DNA of 64,000 nucleotides from Liopterus haemorrhoidalis (GCA_963971575.1 OZ020611.1:23419279-23483278); one strand, 5' to 3'; positions 10,997 to 22,076 are shown, counted from the first letter of the stretch. A program made the numbers and translations. Notes: a model not told the origin generated them from the letters alone.

Positions 10997-12199
10997 TTTT
11001 TCAAAATAATCCTTACCTACCAATATTCAGACGCTTCTTGCTACTAACTCAGATACTTCGGAAAATTGAAAACACCACAAAAAAAAAAAGAAATAACTAG
11101 AGCAAGGAATATATTTGTTCAGAATAAAAAATAAGTTATGCACTATTATTACTCTTAAAATAAACACAAATAGCCTTTGAAGCTGTGTGTCAGAAATATT
11201 AACTAACTATATACCTATGTAATATTTAAAAAAATCACTTTTTTATTCCAATTTCAGCGGATATCTCGAACATGTTTTGTTCGCTAATAAATTACTGATT
11301 ATTAAATGAGTATTAAGGATGACAAAAATAAAACAACAATTTTATTTATTATATTTTTCTTTATTTAATTCACATTTATAAAATTAATTCTTATTCTTAG
11401 ATTAGATAATTACTTAATGGTTGTTTTACTTTACCGTTGTTAATAAAATTACAGTGTAATTTACATTGTACGTTTTAATTTTAACCATGAATCTTGCAGT
11501 GACCCTGAACCTAAACACAATTGCGATATGAGTTAATTTTGTAAAGTTGACATCTCTTAAGTTTATTATTATAAATATTAATACCCAATACTTTATTTTA
11601 CACTATAATTTTGATAACTAAACCATAAAATATTTAAAATTTTATATAGGTATTGCAAAACCACGTCATATCACACTCATGTTTAGATTCAGAGTGAAGC
11701 ATGTTTTTACTCCTACTAAGCAAGAAAGAGTTTACTGGTCGCTGATTGGTTAATTTAAACTTAAAATTCAAATATCTGAATGATGCTAAATGTATTACCA
11801 ACTTGAAAAATCGTAAGGACATATTTTGTAAAAAGACCTTGAAAAAGACAAAATAAGAAAGTATCTGAAAAAAGTACCTGAAATACAGATACTTAGATAC
11901 TGATTTAAATATCTAGATACAGATACAGATACATATTTTAAAATGTACCTAGATACATTACAACACTGTATATATATATATATATATATATTGTAATACG
12001 TAACTAACAGGGAAAGTTCATTTTTAATGTTGTATATTGACAATACATGTATAATGCTATCATAGTATTGGTTCACACGGATACGCCAAAGTCTGCTTAC
12101 ACCACAAAAGTCACCAAAATCATCAGATCTAGTTACGTATTACAAAATGAAACATCTTATACTATACATTTATGGGTAACAATTACAAATAATGTAGAC
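10997..12199. other. Non-coding, simple repeats only
   Basis: I see no gene. Degenerate GATAC / CTAGATAC hexamer-like repeats occur at 11850-11960 and an AT run near 11968-11990. The small open frames on both strands have no recognisable domain. Confidence 0.45.
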
Positions 12200-12207
12200 A
12201 GTCGTAG

Positions 12208-12498
12208 CAGAGCCGCAGTAAGGAAAACTTGCGCTAGGGGCAAAACTGTGTTTTGGCGCCCTTGGCAAAGAAATGTAAGTGATAAGCAAAAACAAGTTTA
12301 TCACCTCCCAAAATCTAGATGATGAGCAAAAAAAAAGGTCCTCACCTTCCAAAATCCAAGTGTGCTCTTCACTTGGATTCGCCTCTCAAAATCCAAGCGA
12401 AGAGCAAAAAAAAAGGTCCTCACTTTCGCAATGTGGCGCCCTTTTCCTTAGTGCGCTAGGGACCGTCGCGCCCTCCCCCCCCCCTTACTGCGGCTCTG
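12208..12498. mobile_element. hAT-type MITE with 8-bp duplication AGTCGTAG
   Basis: The 16-bp ends CAGAGCCGCAGTAAGG and CCTTACTGCGGCTCTG are perfect inverted repeats. AGTCGTAG borders both sides (12200-12207 and 12499-12506). Inside are two copies of a ~42-bp repeat containing AAAAAAAGGTCCTCAC and AAAATCCAAG, also found in a different hAT-like MITE at 43428. Confidence 0.9.
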
Positions 12499-12723
12499 AG
12501 TCGTAGTTCAGCATTAGCCGTCTTGATGCTGCAATCTTAAAATCAAATTTATTTCGATCGTCGTAAATTATACCTGCGATCAACTTGAAGGCCATCCCTG
12601 CATCATATTACGAATTTAACATGATTTCCTTTTAAGTGATTCAGCTATGAATCTTGAATATTACGGATCTTGATTATTATTCATAAAACCTGTTGAAAAC
12701 CAGGAAAGTTTTCTTAAATAGCA

Positions 12724-12758
12724 TATATAAAAATGAATTTGTTAATTGTGCCATCAGT
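12724..12758 (+). promoter_or_regulatory. TATA box and initiator of peptide gene 2
   Basis: TATATAA at 12724-12730 and the arthropod initiator TCAGT at 12754-12758 place the start A at 12756, 32 bp from the first T of TATA. This is the canonical spacing. The predicted leader is 39 bases before the ATG at 12795. It fits the start chosen for the signal-peptide reading. Confidence 0.65.
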
Positions 12759-12794
12759 TTTATTTTGGTCTTCAAAAATATCGTGTCTACAGTG

Positions 12795-12997
12795 ATGAAG
12801 TGTTTTGTAATTTTACTTCTAATTTCGCTTCTGTTGGTAATAGTTAATTGCCGGCAGAATGCAGTTAATATTATCGATTTATTAGAAGAAGGCGATAGGT
12901 TTTTTATCACAGACGATATCACAGATAATACGTCTAGGACAGAATGCAAGAATGGAGAGATATTAATCAGAAATGTCTGCCGAAAAATAGTACCATG
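12795..12997 (+). CDS. Secreted C-x10-C-R peptide 2, exon 1
   Basis: Small secreted peptide of unknown function. I chose the Met at 12795 because it starts a clear signal peptide (MKCFVILLLISLLLVIVNC, cleavage likely near residues 19-21) and lies 39 bases after the initiator; the upstream in-frame Met at 12693 precedes the TATA box. An acidic stretch (EEGD, DDITDN) follows, then Cys51 and Cys62 with ten residues between, then Arg63-Lys-Ile-Val-Pro. The exon ends TG|GTAAGC, phase 2, the same phase and almost the same place as in gene 1. If spliced to 14046 the junction codon is TGA. Whether translation stops there, or another acceptor or allele is used, cannot be told here. Confidence 0.6.
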
Positions 12998-13130
12998 GTA
13001 AGCTTTCTATAATGATGGATTAATTAGATAGGGGGCTCTAGGAACAGCTTAATTTTGAGCCACTCCCCGTGCAAAAATTCAATAAACAACTTGAAAAGAA
13101 AAATAATAATGCAAAAGAACCGTATATACA

Positions 13131-13950
13131 GCCTGTCCCAGCCAAGTGGCCTACCATTGCTATCTTTCTTAATATTATAGATAGAGATTTGGCGAAATGG
13201 ACAAAGTTCGAGTATTTTACATAGGAAATACCATGACAGGCTTCAAAAGAAAATTGAATGTTTATTTGACCAGATATTTTGAAAATAAATATTTTTTAAA
13301 TGAAATACCTGTATATTACTAGGCCATAGGAACAACTATTTTTTTGTCTTTATAAAAATCTAACCATGTTTATATTGATTTTTTTTTTAATAACGGAGAT
13401 ATCTATAGTTGTAAACTTATGATATTACGTATTATTCGTTTTGTCACTAGATGATACTGGGCGAAATAATTGAATTAAATCTGTCGTTTTGTTAAAGTTT
13501 CAGGTAATTGTTATCTTTGTAATAGTTTTGTAGACGAATTTTAAAGAATGCAATTATGTAACAGGTTCATGCAAGCTTCTACAATCGTTAGCTTATAAAA
13601 TATTGTGGATGGATGAGGCAAATTTTACAAATACCGGTGTTTTTAACAGAAATAATGAACATTTGTGGACACGTGAAAATATACATGCTTTGCGCACTGT
13701 GCGACAACGAAACAAGATTTCCTATAAAAGTTCGGTGTGCAGTTCTAGGAAATAATGTAATAGGGCCGTATCTCCATAAAGGAAATTTGACTACTGTAAA
13801 GTATTTAAATTTTTTGGAAAATAGTTATCAAGATTTATTTGACGATGTGCTCATAGCTAACAATTTTTACTTTTGTTTTTATTATATGTTAGTTTTTAAT
13901 CGTACTATTTTTATAAGTTTGTAACGTTGATATATCCATTATTAAAAAAA
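13131..13950 (+). mobile_element. Truncated mariner/IS630-type (DDE_3) element
   Basis: A terminal-repeat-like start, CAGCCTGTCCCAGCCAAG after TATA, precedes about 450 bp of diverged sequence and then transposase coding remnants. No matching right terminal repeat appears before exon 2 at 14046, so the right boundary is approximate. The element fills most of the peptide gene 2 intron. Confidence 0.5.
13600..13870 (+). pseudogene. DDE_3-type transposase fragment, frameshifted
   Basis: This is part of the catalytic core of a mariner/IS630-like transposase. One frame reads WMDEANFTNTGVFNRNNEHL then W.REN, where D-E-A-N-F begins the block around the second catalytic Asp. After a frameshift near 13710 the other frame reads KVRCAVLGNNVIGPYLHKGN and YLNFLENSYQDLFDDV, the usual continuation. 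The N-terminus, first Asp and last acidic residue are absent. Confidence 0.75.
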
Positions 13951-14045
13951 AAAATCATTATAAACATGCTTAGTTCTATATGACAAAAAAAAAATCATTA
14001 ACATTTAATAACAAATATATATAAATATTATTCTTCTCTTTTCAG

Positions 14046-14106
14046 AATTACAAGAACTGGACGCTGCTGTAATATTGACGAAGATGGATTCCTAACACAT
14101 ATTTAG
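14046..14106 (+). CDS. Secreted C-x10-C-R peptide 2, proposed exon 2
   Basis: It follows a good acceptor, TTCTTCTCTTTTCAG. Twenty codons in the phase expected from exon 1 read ITRTGRCCNIDEDGFLTHI and end at TAG 14104-14106. Two adjacent Cys and the acidic DED look peptide-like. The single first base (A) joined to the TG left by exon 1 makes TGA, so as sequenced the downstream codons would not be read. Either the stop is the real end, the gene is newly broken, or the true junction differs. Confidence 0.35.
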
Positions 14107-14150
14107 AGCTATAAGCAATCTGCTATTTTGAATTTTTATAGAAATGAAAG

Positions 14151-14156
14151 ATTAAA
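14151..14156 (+). terminator. ATTAAA polyadenylation signal
   Basis: The common variant hexamer ATTAAA lies 45 bases after the TAG of the proposed last exon of peptide gene 2. The hexamer is frequent by chance in AT-rich DNA. Confidence 0.3.
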
Positions 14157-14436
14157 ATACCATGTACTTTTCTAAATAACAATAATGGTAATAAATCATT
14201 AAAAAAACCTTGTTTTGCAAATATAAAAAAAGTTTCGGTAAAAAATTTAATTCGCAAAATTTGATCTCAAAAATAACATGACCTATGCATTTCACCAATT
14301 CCCAAAACTCCACCAAAACTTCCTCCAAAACCACTGTTTTGAACACTAATTTTCTGGACTATATGACGTTATTGGCGTGCGGTCTGGGTATGCGGATTAT
14401 GCGCCGCATACTCACTTGATATCGCACTATATTTTT

Positions 14437-14577
14437 ACCGACCGCCAACATATATAAGGGAGGTATTGTGATCATACCAATTTTGACGTTTCGAGATTTC
14501 GATGGATCTCCACGAATTGAGGTCGCTACATAACGTTTTGACTATTTTTAGCATGATGTCTATCGGTCTGTCTATCC

Positions 14578-14652
<75 letters not shown>

Positions 14653-14922
14653 CGTCAGAGTCATTGTGACATTAAAAAATGTCTCAAATGTCATATGAGA
14701 CATTTTTTAATAAAACGAAAAAAAAATGATTTTTTTTTCAAAATTTAGAAGTTAAAAGTCTCATTTTTTTCATACTTATGTGTAACGTTTCCATGGTCAT
14801 AATAAATAATATCTCTGTTAGAAATATTAGGCCAAGTTATTTCTACTCTGCTGCTAGAATGTATTTTATACAAGTACTTTATTATGGCGGTCGGTTCTGT
14901 GGTGGCCACAGCTGATTTTTTA
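14437..14922 (+). mobile_element. Family B helentron-like element, copy B1
   Basis: It starts ACCGACCGCCAACATATATA and holds about 17 GTCT units (14576-14646). Near the 3' end it has GGCGGTCGGT, the exact inverse of its first 10 bp, then the hairpin CTGTGGTGGCCACAG and CTGATTTTTT. Compared with B2, an internal stretch after the array is deleted. It has the subterminal-repeat and terminal stem-loop plan of helentron-associated elements. Confidence 0.75.
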
Positions 14923-15012
14923 TTTTATTTTAATAAAATTTTAATATACTGTATAACTACTAACTCAATATTTAAGAAAAATAAAAAATATCTCGTTGTG
15001 AACTATAATTTT

Positions 15013-15662
15013 ACCGACCGCCAACATATACAAGGGAGGTATTGTGATCATACCGATTTTGACGTTTCGAGATTTCGATGGATCTCCACGAATTGAGGTC
15101 CCTACATAACGTTTTGACTATTTTTAGCATGATGTCTGTCTGTCTGTCTGTCCGTCCGTCTGTCTATCTGTCCGTCTGTCTATGTACACGTGCAGTACAA
15201 ATTCGGCTCAAAGGATTTTTATGAAACTTCATATTTAAGCTTCTGCCATCAATAGCATAAGTTGATCAACTTTTGGTAAAAATCGGTTGACTAAAAATGG
15301 GAGTTTACTCTTGTCGATTTTAAGATTTTTGCGAATATTTCACAACAGAAAAATATTTCGAAAAAATTTATTAAACAAAAGTTGCTATAAAAGCAATAAC
15401 TAGCAACTTTTTAGTTGAGACATTTTTTGATAAAACGAAAAAAAAAAATGAAAAATGTTTCGAAATTTCCAACGTCGCAAAAAGGAAGCGACAAAAGTCG
15501 CAACTTTTTCATACTTACGTGTAATGTTTCCATGGACATGATAAATAATATCTCTGTTAGAAAATATTAGGCCAAGTTATTTCTACTCTGCTGCTAGAAT
15601 GTATTTTATACAGGTACTTTATGATGGCGGTCGGTCCTGTGGTGGCCACAGCTAATTTTTTA
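15013..15662 (+). mobile_element. Family B helentron-like element, copy B2
   Basis: It has the same ends as B1 (ACCGACCGCC, GGCGGTCGGT, CTGTGGTGGCCACAG) with a short GTCTGTCTGTCC array. The middle (GAATATTT..CAACAGAAAAATATTTCG) is shared with family A, showing that A and B are related. It lies about 90 bp from B1 in the same orientation. Confidence 0.8.
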
Positions 15663-15854
15663 ATTAGTAATTAGTAGTTTTAATTGAATAATTTGTACCA
15701 TTTTATATTGAGTAGTACCGTGTTGAAAATATGTACCTCTGTACGAATACTCTTTTGCCTATTATATCAAGGCCATGGCTAGATAATTTGAATTCTAAGT
15801 TAATAGACGAATTTAGCAAAAAGAAAAGAGTAGGAATTTAAATATTTTTTTATA

Positions 15855-16551
15855 CAAGGGTTGCCTTTTATATTTTGAGATTTGAGATTAAAAACAATTA
15901 TTTATCAACAAAAGTGGCTTTATGAAGATTATTCATGCTTTTGAATTAATTTTCGAAGCACTTTTTCCACTTCGATTGAGGCTTTTTCCACTGCTATTGT
16001 CAAATTATGTGGGATTCAACGCGAACAAATGTTTTTTGACGGCCAAATGTTCATGCAATAGTGAATGTATGTTGATCCCACTAATGCCCAAGGATACCTC
16101 AATCTCACGATAAGTCACATGACGATCTTGCAGTATCAGTTCACGCATAGCATCAATGTTTTCCGGAACAACAACCGATTATAGACGACCTTCACGAAAT
16201 TCGTCCTTGCGCAAACTGCGGCCACGATTGAAGTCGACAAACCATCGATAAACAGTAGTCCTTGATGGCACTTCATCGCCAAAAGTCGAATTAAGTTCAT
16301 CGATGCATTGTTGTTGGGTTAATCCACGTCGAAAGTTGTAAAAAATAATTGTTTGAAAATGTTCACGATTCAATTCCATTTTTAGCCGATGCATTTTTTC
16401 AAGTTACTGTAATAAACACAAATTGCGTTCGTACGTCAAAACGTTTTGAGTACGTATACCGGCAAAAATGTCAAACTTTACGATAGAAGTGTCATTGGCC
16501 AGACTAGCAGCACAGTTTAGCGCAATCCCGAAATATAAGAGGCAACCCTGG
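15855..16551 (-). mobile_element. Internally deleted mariner, TA target
   Basis: The left end CAAGGGTTGCCTTTTATAT and the reverse complement of the right end, CCAGGGTTGCCTCTTATAT, are inverted partners and TA borders both. The element is about 700 bp instead of the usual 1.3 kb. It keeps the start of the transposase on the minus strand and lacks the catalytic core. Confidence 0.85.
16100..16394 (-). pseudogene. Mariner transposase N-terminal domain
   Basis: Residues from the Met at 16394 include the paired helix-turn-helix region: FRRGLTQQQCIDELNSTFGD, then PSRTTVYRWFVDFNRGR and FREGRL. After a stop at 16179-16181 the same frame continues with VVVPENIDAMRELILQDRHV and TYREIEVSLGIS. The DNA-binding part is fairly whole, but the DD34D nuclease is deleted. 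Confidence 0.85.
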
Positions 16552-16600
16552 TATTAATATTGATTTTTTGTTTTCTTGGTAAATTATGAATCATAATAAA

Positions 16601-17670
16601 AAATTGATGTGAAGTGTGAATTTTCACACATTTCTGGGTTTGGCAGGTATTTAGTAACTGAACGATGATTATTTGGGATGCCAAAACAAATTTTATGTCA
16701 AAATATTTTTTTATGAATGTTAATTCGAATGCCTAATACCATTATTTGAGTTTCTAAATATATGCAGTATTTTTTTATATAGCAAAGTTTATATAGATTT
16801 TGAAAATTGCACCTATGGCTTCCATTGGTTGCTTACATCATAAGTCCCGCCCTTTGATTTCGTCAAACATAGAATTAAATTATAATTTCAACACTTTCCA
16901 CTGGTTATTAAATTTACGCTTTTAAAAATTAAATGCAACATTTACCAAATATAACTAGAATTTTAACAAAATAATTTAAACAAAATAAAAATGCAAAAAA
17001 AAAAAACAAAAAATAAAATCAACAGGATTCGAACCCTAGTTTGCAAGTTAACTTATATTATTAAGCGCACGACAAATCCAACCACGCCACGAGAGCTACG
17101 GATCTGGTATGTTACACAACGTATTAAATAGTTAACATATTTTAGTTAAAAACACAAAAAATGCGTTATTTTCCGAAAACATAATCTGATCAAAAATTCC
17201 TGTTGTACTATTCCGGTTCACACCAATGTACATTACTTAGAATTTTTTCAGATTTTTAGTTTAAACCATCTGGGCTACAGGTGTGGGACAAAAATTTTTT
17301 TGCACAATTTTGTCAAAAATCGCGTCAAAATAATTTATTTTGCAAAAACAAAATTTTGATCGTTAATCCACGTACTAAGGGCTTTCATTTGATACCCTAC
17401 TCAGAATTTAAAAAAAATATTTTTTTTTTTCGATGAGCACATATTTGTTTATATTTTTAGAGGGATATGTTTTTTAGATGTTTTAGTATTTTTCCTATGT
17501 GCGGGTCAAAGAGTTGTATAAGCATGCCAAATTTCAACTCTCTAGGTTTAGCCATTTGGCTACAATTTTTACCGAACAGACAGACAGACAGACAGACAGA
17601 TAGACAGACAGATAGACGACAAAATGACGGTATAAGGGTTTTTGGGTCATACCTACAAAACCCTAAAAAA
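16601..17670 (-). mobile_element. Family C helentron-like element, copy C2
   Basis: Read on minus it starts TTAGGGTTTTGTAGGTATGA, has a GTCT array, and ends AATACCTGCCAAACCC, the hairpin GTGTGAAAATTCACAC and ..CATCAATTTTT. It is closely similar to C1, C3 and C4 outside the central tRNA-like segment at 17021-17107. Confidence 0.8.
17021..17107 (-). ncRNA. tRNA-like segment in C2 (Ile-AAT-like loop)
   Basis: On minus, GTAGCTCTCG..TGGTTGG resembles a stretched D-arm, GTCGTGCG..TTAATAATA an Ile-AAT-like anticodon arm, and GGGTTCGAATCC is a full B-box. The neighbouring bases TTGCAAAC also occur in C1 and C4. Stems are imperfect, so it is unlikely to be a functional tRNA. Confidence 0.45.
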
Positions 17671-17732
17671 GAACATTGACTTCTTCGAAATACTTTACTT
17701 CTAGATTAAACCTTTCTTCATTAAGTGGAAAA

Positions 17733-17945
17733 TTATGAATCACTGAATGAAAGACCGCAATTTTGTTTTGAAAACAATGAGTCATGTGTAAAAATTGTCT
17801 TAGTGCTAATTTGTTTAAGATTTTCATCAAATACTAATTTGTTACTATTTCTTATTATTATAGTATCAAGGAAAGGAGTGTGCCATATTTCATGAGTAAG
17901 TTTAATGGTGTCAAATATGGAATTAATTTCATTCAAAAAGTCATT
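17733..17945 (-). pseudogene. Penelope-like element RT fragment
   Basis: The minus frame reads FDTIKLTHEIWHTPFLDTII then RNSNKLVFD.. and THDSLFSKQNC. The block FLDT-x-x-I/V-R-x-x-N-K-L-x-F followed by S-T..S is typical of the C-terminal part of Penelope-like reverse transcriptases. It is short and unaccompanied by the YADD core or the GIY-YIG domain. Confidence 0.6.
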
Positions 17946-17972
17946 AATATTTTATGACTAAAAGTATCAAAC

Positions 17973-18116
17973 ATGGCGAATAGTATATTCTGCAACAAAG
18001 CTAGAATGAGAAAATTCGATGCGAGTGAAACAGTCCGAGCGCAGTCCCTGGCGAGCGTTAGGAATCACGAGAATCAAATTTTCTCTTCCAACCGAGTCAC
18101 AGACCCTACTTTATTT
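17973..18116. repeat. Family G palindromic-element arm
   Basis: It matches, inverted, the sequence at 49182-49230 (AGTAGGGTCTGTGACTCG, AAAATTCGATGC) and at 52720-52810. It is one arm of the large palindromic repeat that forms much of the 2,340-bp tandem unit. Confidence 0.6.
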
Positions 18117-18620
18117 TTTCGGGCTCCGAACCGTTATTTTTTTCTGTTCGGTTTTCGTTCCGGTTCAATTAAAAAAATATATATCGGTTCGGTTCCGGTT
18201 TTCGTTCCGGAAAAAAACGGTTTTTTTCGGTTTTCGGTTCAGTTCCGAGTGATACATTTGTAAATGCTTGTATTTGTATTAGAAATTTTTTTTCTACTAT
18301 AATTTAGTAGAACATTTTATTCCTTATTTTGTAATAATCATACCAAGGCCGCTGCCAGGGGGGGGATTCTTGGCGTTCACACCCCCCTCCCGAAATAATA
18401 GAAGCGCATTTTTTTACTTATCAGTTTAAAAAATTACGATTTTTTTCTGCTCATCAGTTTAAAAAATAATCTTAAATAAAATGTATTTTATATTCACTCA
18501 CATAAACATTATCTGAACCGAAATAAACCGATATTTTTTTTTCGGTTACGTTCCGGTTTTCGTTCCGACAAAAATAGCGGTTTTTTTCGGTTTTCGGTTC
18601 GGTTTCGGTTCGAAGCCTGG
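18117..18620. mobile_element. TIR element with CGGTTTTCGTTCCGG repeats
   Basis: The left end CGGGCTCCGAACCG pairs with the right end CGGTTCGAAGCCTG. Both subterminal regions are full of CGGTT and TTCCGG motifs. Comparison with the uninterrupted family G copy near 49021-49050 shows it lies inside family G sequence. The 8-bp duplication is not clear. Confidence 0.5.
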
Positions 18621-18703
18621 TTTAATTTGCCGCACATCGGCCACTATTTTAGTACTTTATAGGAAGTTATGTTTCATTTATTTAATGTAAATTTTGCATT
18701 TTT

Positions 18704-19376
18704 ACTTGCCCGAACTTAATATATAAGGGGCAAGTATCGTAATCGCGAAAATTTTCGATGTCGAGATTTTGACTGATGACCACGTTTCATGGTCCAGGGA
18801 ATCCAAAAAACCTATTTTCGAAGTGCCGTCCGTATGTGTGTGTGTGTCTGTATGTATACACGATAACTCAAGAACGATTCAACTTAGAGAATTCGTTTTG
18901 GTACTAAAAAATTCTCCTATTAAATGGGAAGAACCCTATTGTTTTTTATAAAGATCGTTTGAATAGAAATGGGAGTTTACTCGTGTCGATTTTAAGATTT
19001 TTGCGAATATTTAGCAACAGAAAAATATTTCGAAAAAATTTATTGAACAAAAGTTACTATAAATGCAATAACTAATAACTTTTATTTGAGATGTTTTTTG
19101 ATAAAACGAAACATTTTGAAATTTTTTTGTAAAATTATTTAAAATTTTTAATTTTTTTTTAAGTCTCAATTTTTTCATATTTATATGTAACGTTTCCATG
19201 GTCATGATAATTAATTCGTAACAAGTAAACCTAGCCTTGGACAAAAATTTGTATAGAACATAATTTGATGTATTTTTGAAGATTTATTTAATATTTAAAA
19301 AAAAAAAATTTAAATTAATTTTTTTTTTTTTTGGGAGGGCAAGTCTTGCGGAGGTTTCCCTTCGCCACTGGTTTTT
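18704..19376 (+). mobile_element. Family A helentron-like element, copy A1
   Basis: It starts ACTTGCCCGAACTTAATATA and carries a short TGTGTGTG run. Near the 3' end it has GGGCAAGT (inverse of ACTTGCCC), then a GCGGAGGTTTCCCTTCGC hairpin with a 3-base loop. Other copies are at 23107, 40664 and 61708, with 3' fragments at 10284 and 20143. Confidence 0.75.
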
Positions 19377-19450
19377 GTATCATTACGGGTATAGATATAG
19401 ATACCGTTTGCACTACTTTTCAGCGCGGAGGAATGCATACCTTATAGTGA

Positions 19451-19631
19451 ACAATAACAAATGACAACAAGCATAGAATAGATATTCCATCACTAGTGAT
19501 AGAATCAAATACAAGCAAAATACATAAGAAGATAACTGCTTTAGAATGACATTCCAACTCTTGTGTTAGAATATTAACTTTCTATAGTCAAAATTGGTTT
19601 TAGAACTGGTTAATTTTATAGTGGTTAAAAA
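19451..19631. repeat. Family G arm without the Harbinger insertion
   Basis: It matches both flanks of the Harbinger elements at 47042, 49382 and 51722 but has only GCTTTAGAATGA where they have TTA-element-TTA. It is therefore an empty site, and it confirms a 3-bp TTA duplication. Confidence 0.75.
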
Positions 19632-19797
19632 ATGAATTAAAAAACAATTTCAAAATTTCTATTTAACAAAATGTAGGTATAAGATATAAAAAGATAGCGC
19701 ATACCTATTCAAAAAATTATCGCACGCCACTGAAACAATGTCAAAAACTGGACTCATACAGGTTAAAAAAATTCTAGTAGACCTCCGATCGTGTGGT

Positions 19798-20141
19798 GCT
19801 TTAAACCAGGCATGACAACCAAAGGCACGCGGGCTGAATCCAGCTCGTCGCCACATATTGTCCGGCCCGCGATAACTATTCATAATCCCACTGAATCTGG
19901 CCCGCGAGTATATCTTTGTTCTCAGAGATCAAATGCGGTTAAACAGTTGATGTTGATGTGGAACAAGCGCCACTTTCTCTGCAAATTGAACTAGTTGAGC
20001 TACAGGAAAAATAAGATTTGAAGTCAAAAATGAAGGTTATTTCTTTAATTCAGCTTTATAAAAATATTACCTAGTTGACAAATTTCCGAAACTCACATCT
20101 TTTGCTCAGAAGAGAATTAAGCTCTTTGGAAGCAGTTATTT
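19798..20141 (+). pseudogene. hAT element remnant (C-terminal transposase)
   Basis: A terminal-repeat-like CAGGCATGACAACC followed by GCGGGCT/GGCCCGCGA runs lies at the left. From about 19948 the plus frames read EQAPLSLQIELVELQEK and, after a frame change, YYLVDKFPKLTSFAQKRIKL then FGSSY. This resembles the C-terminal dimerisation region of hAT transposases (F/Y-P-x-L..A..I-L-x-L-F-G-S-T-Y). It is cut off by the family A fragment at 20143. Confidence 0.6.
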
Positions 20142-20142
20142 T

Positions 20143-20508
20143 GCTAATATTTAGCAACAGAAAAATATTTCGAAAAAATTTATTGAACAAAAGTTACTAT
20201 AAATGCAATTACTAATAACTTTTATTTGAAAGGTTTTTTGATAAAACGAAAAATTTTGAAAGATTTTTGTAAAATTATTTAGAATTTTTTCAAGTCTCAA
20301 TTTTTTCATACTTATGTATATGTAACGTTTCCATCGTCATGATAATTAATTCGTAACTAGTAAACCAAGCCTTGGACAAAAATTTGTATAGAACATAATT
20401 TGATGTATTTTTGAAGATTTATCTAAATATTTAATTTTTTTTTAATTTTATTTTATTTTTTTTTATGTTAGGGCAAGTCTAGCGGAGGTTTCCCTTCGCC
20501 AGTGGTTT
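20143..20508 (+). mobile_element. Family A element, 3' half
   Basis: It runs from AATATTTAGCAACAGAAAAA to the end GGGCAAGTCTAGCGGAGG, TTTCCCTTCGCC. The 5' half with the GT run is missing. It interrupts the hAT remnant. Confidence 0.7.
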
Positions 20509-20757
20509 ATTAATGCTATGGACTTTTTTTTGTATAGTTTAAAAAATGTTTTTTTTTAATAATAAAGAAAATTTCAGTGAACAATTAAAAAAAAATTATG
20601 TTAAAATAAACATCCTTAAAGAGTTCTGGCCCGTTCGTAAAATTTGACATTTGTTATTGTGAAGTTAGTGGCAGATTATAAATTGACCGAATACTTTGTT
20701 GACAGTGAGCGTTAAAAAAACAAGTTAAAATATTAATAAATAGATATTACTCGTGAA

Positions 20758-21663
20758 GGTTTTCGTTGGATGATTTTTTACGATTTTAGTAAAGGCCTAA
20801 CTCAACACCAATGCATAGATTCGCTTCATTCAACTTTTGGTAATGACGGACCATCAGAAAAGACTGTTTACATTGATTTCCAGAATAACGTCGTGGTCGT
20901 GTGTCCGTCAGTGATGAATCTCGTGAAGGTCGACCAAAATCAGTTGTGATTCAAAAAAATATCGATGCTGTGCGCATAATGATTGAAGAAGATTGGCTTG
21001 TGACATACCGTGAGATACAGGCATCCTTTGGCATATCGCAGACTGCAAAACATTCCATTTTCCATGAGCATTTAGCTCTGAAAAAGATCTGTTCCCGATG
21101 CAATCCGCATAATTTGACCGAAGCTCAAAAAAAAGGCTCGTGTTGATTAGTGTAAGGGAATGCTAAAAAAAATCAACCTAGGCACTGCAAAACCCGTATA
21201 CAATATTGTACAGGTGTCCAGACGAAAATTGGATTTATTCCTATGAGCCGAAACCCACAAAAGTTGTTCGTTCACGAAGCACTACCAAAAAAATGATTGC
21301 TTGTTTCTTCGGTTGTACTGGACATGTCGCAACTATTCCTTTAGAGGATCGGAGAACAGTTAATGCTGAATGGTATACAACAATATGTTTGTCAGAAGTC
21401 ATCGACAAAATCAGGACAGGGCAAGCTCCCACACAGCACATCAAACAATTGATTATTTGAATGAGAAAAACATCGAATTAATGTCTTATTGCCCGCATTC
21501 ACCTGAATTATCCCCTAACGACTTTTTTTTGTTTCCCAATGTCAAACAAAAAAATACGGGGACAGCGATCTTCATCAACTCAAAAGGCTGTTGAAGCCTT
21601 CAAAAACCATGTTTTTGAGTTACCAACTTCAGAATGGAAAAAATGTTTCGAGAATTGGTTTGA
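20758..21663 (+). pseudogene. Mariner transposase, full span, many breaks
   Basis: Cut-and-paste transposase whose pieces occur in order across several plus frames. GLTQHQCIDS.. at 20795 is the N-terminal helix-turn-helix. SDESREGRPKSV and VTYREIQASFGISQTAKHSI are the second DNA-binding part. ICSRCNPHNLTEAQKK is the linker, and PTKVVRSRSTTKKMIACFFG plus WYTTICLSEV belong to the catalytic region. SPELSPNDFFLFPNVK carries the last Asp, and SEWKKCFENWF is the C-terminus. Several frameshifts and stops make it inactive. It belongs to the same broad family as the minus-strand copy at 16100-16394. Confidence 0.85.
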
Positions 21664-21667
21664 ATCT

Positions 21668-21708
21668 AGCTGACAAGTTTCGCAATATTTTATTTCTTCA
21701 TCAGAGCT
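21668..21708 (-). other. Hammerhead-like motif, left inverted copy
   Basis: Read on minus: AGCT, CTGATGA, a partly paired stem (GAAATA..TATTGC), GAAA, C, a short loop, GTC and AGCT. It mirrors the better-formed copy at 22077-22117. Stem II has a mismatch. Confidence 0.4.
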
Positions 21709-22076
21709 ACACAAATGATAGAATATAAGAAGTAAGAATATAAAATATATATAAATATAAAATTAAAAATAGAACAATAAAAAATAAAAAATATGAAAAA
21801 ATAAATAGTACATTATCTTCTATAACTTCATCTTTCATTTATATTTACACATTTTACTTTATTTTTAATATTAATATGTTAATTTACTGGATTTTTATAT
21901 TATCTATATTCATTATATTTCTAGCAATTTTTTATATCTATTTGTTATTTTTATATCTTTTATATATTTTATTTTTTATATTTCTTATTTTTTATATTTT
22001 TAATTTTTAATTTTTAATTTTTACATTTATTTATATGTATTCTATATTCCTACTTCTTATATTCTATCATTTGTGT

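Noticed and set aside
14576..14650. GTCT arrays as possible CRISPR or functional arrays
   Set aside because: They are simple 4-bp microsatellites inside helentron-like elements, with no spacers.
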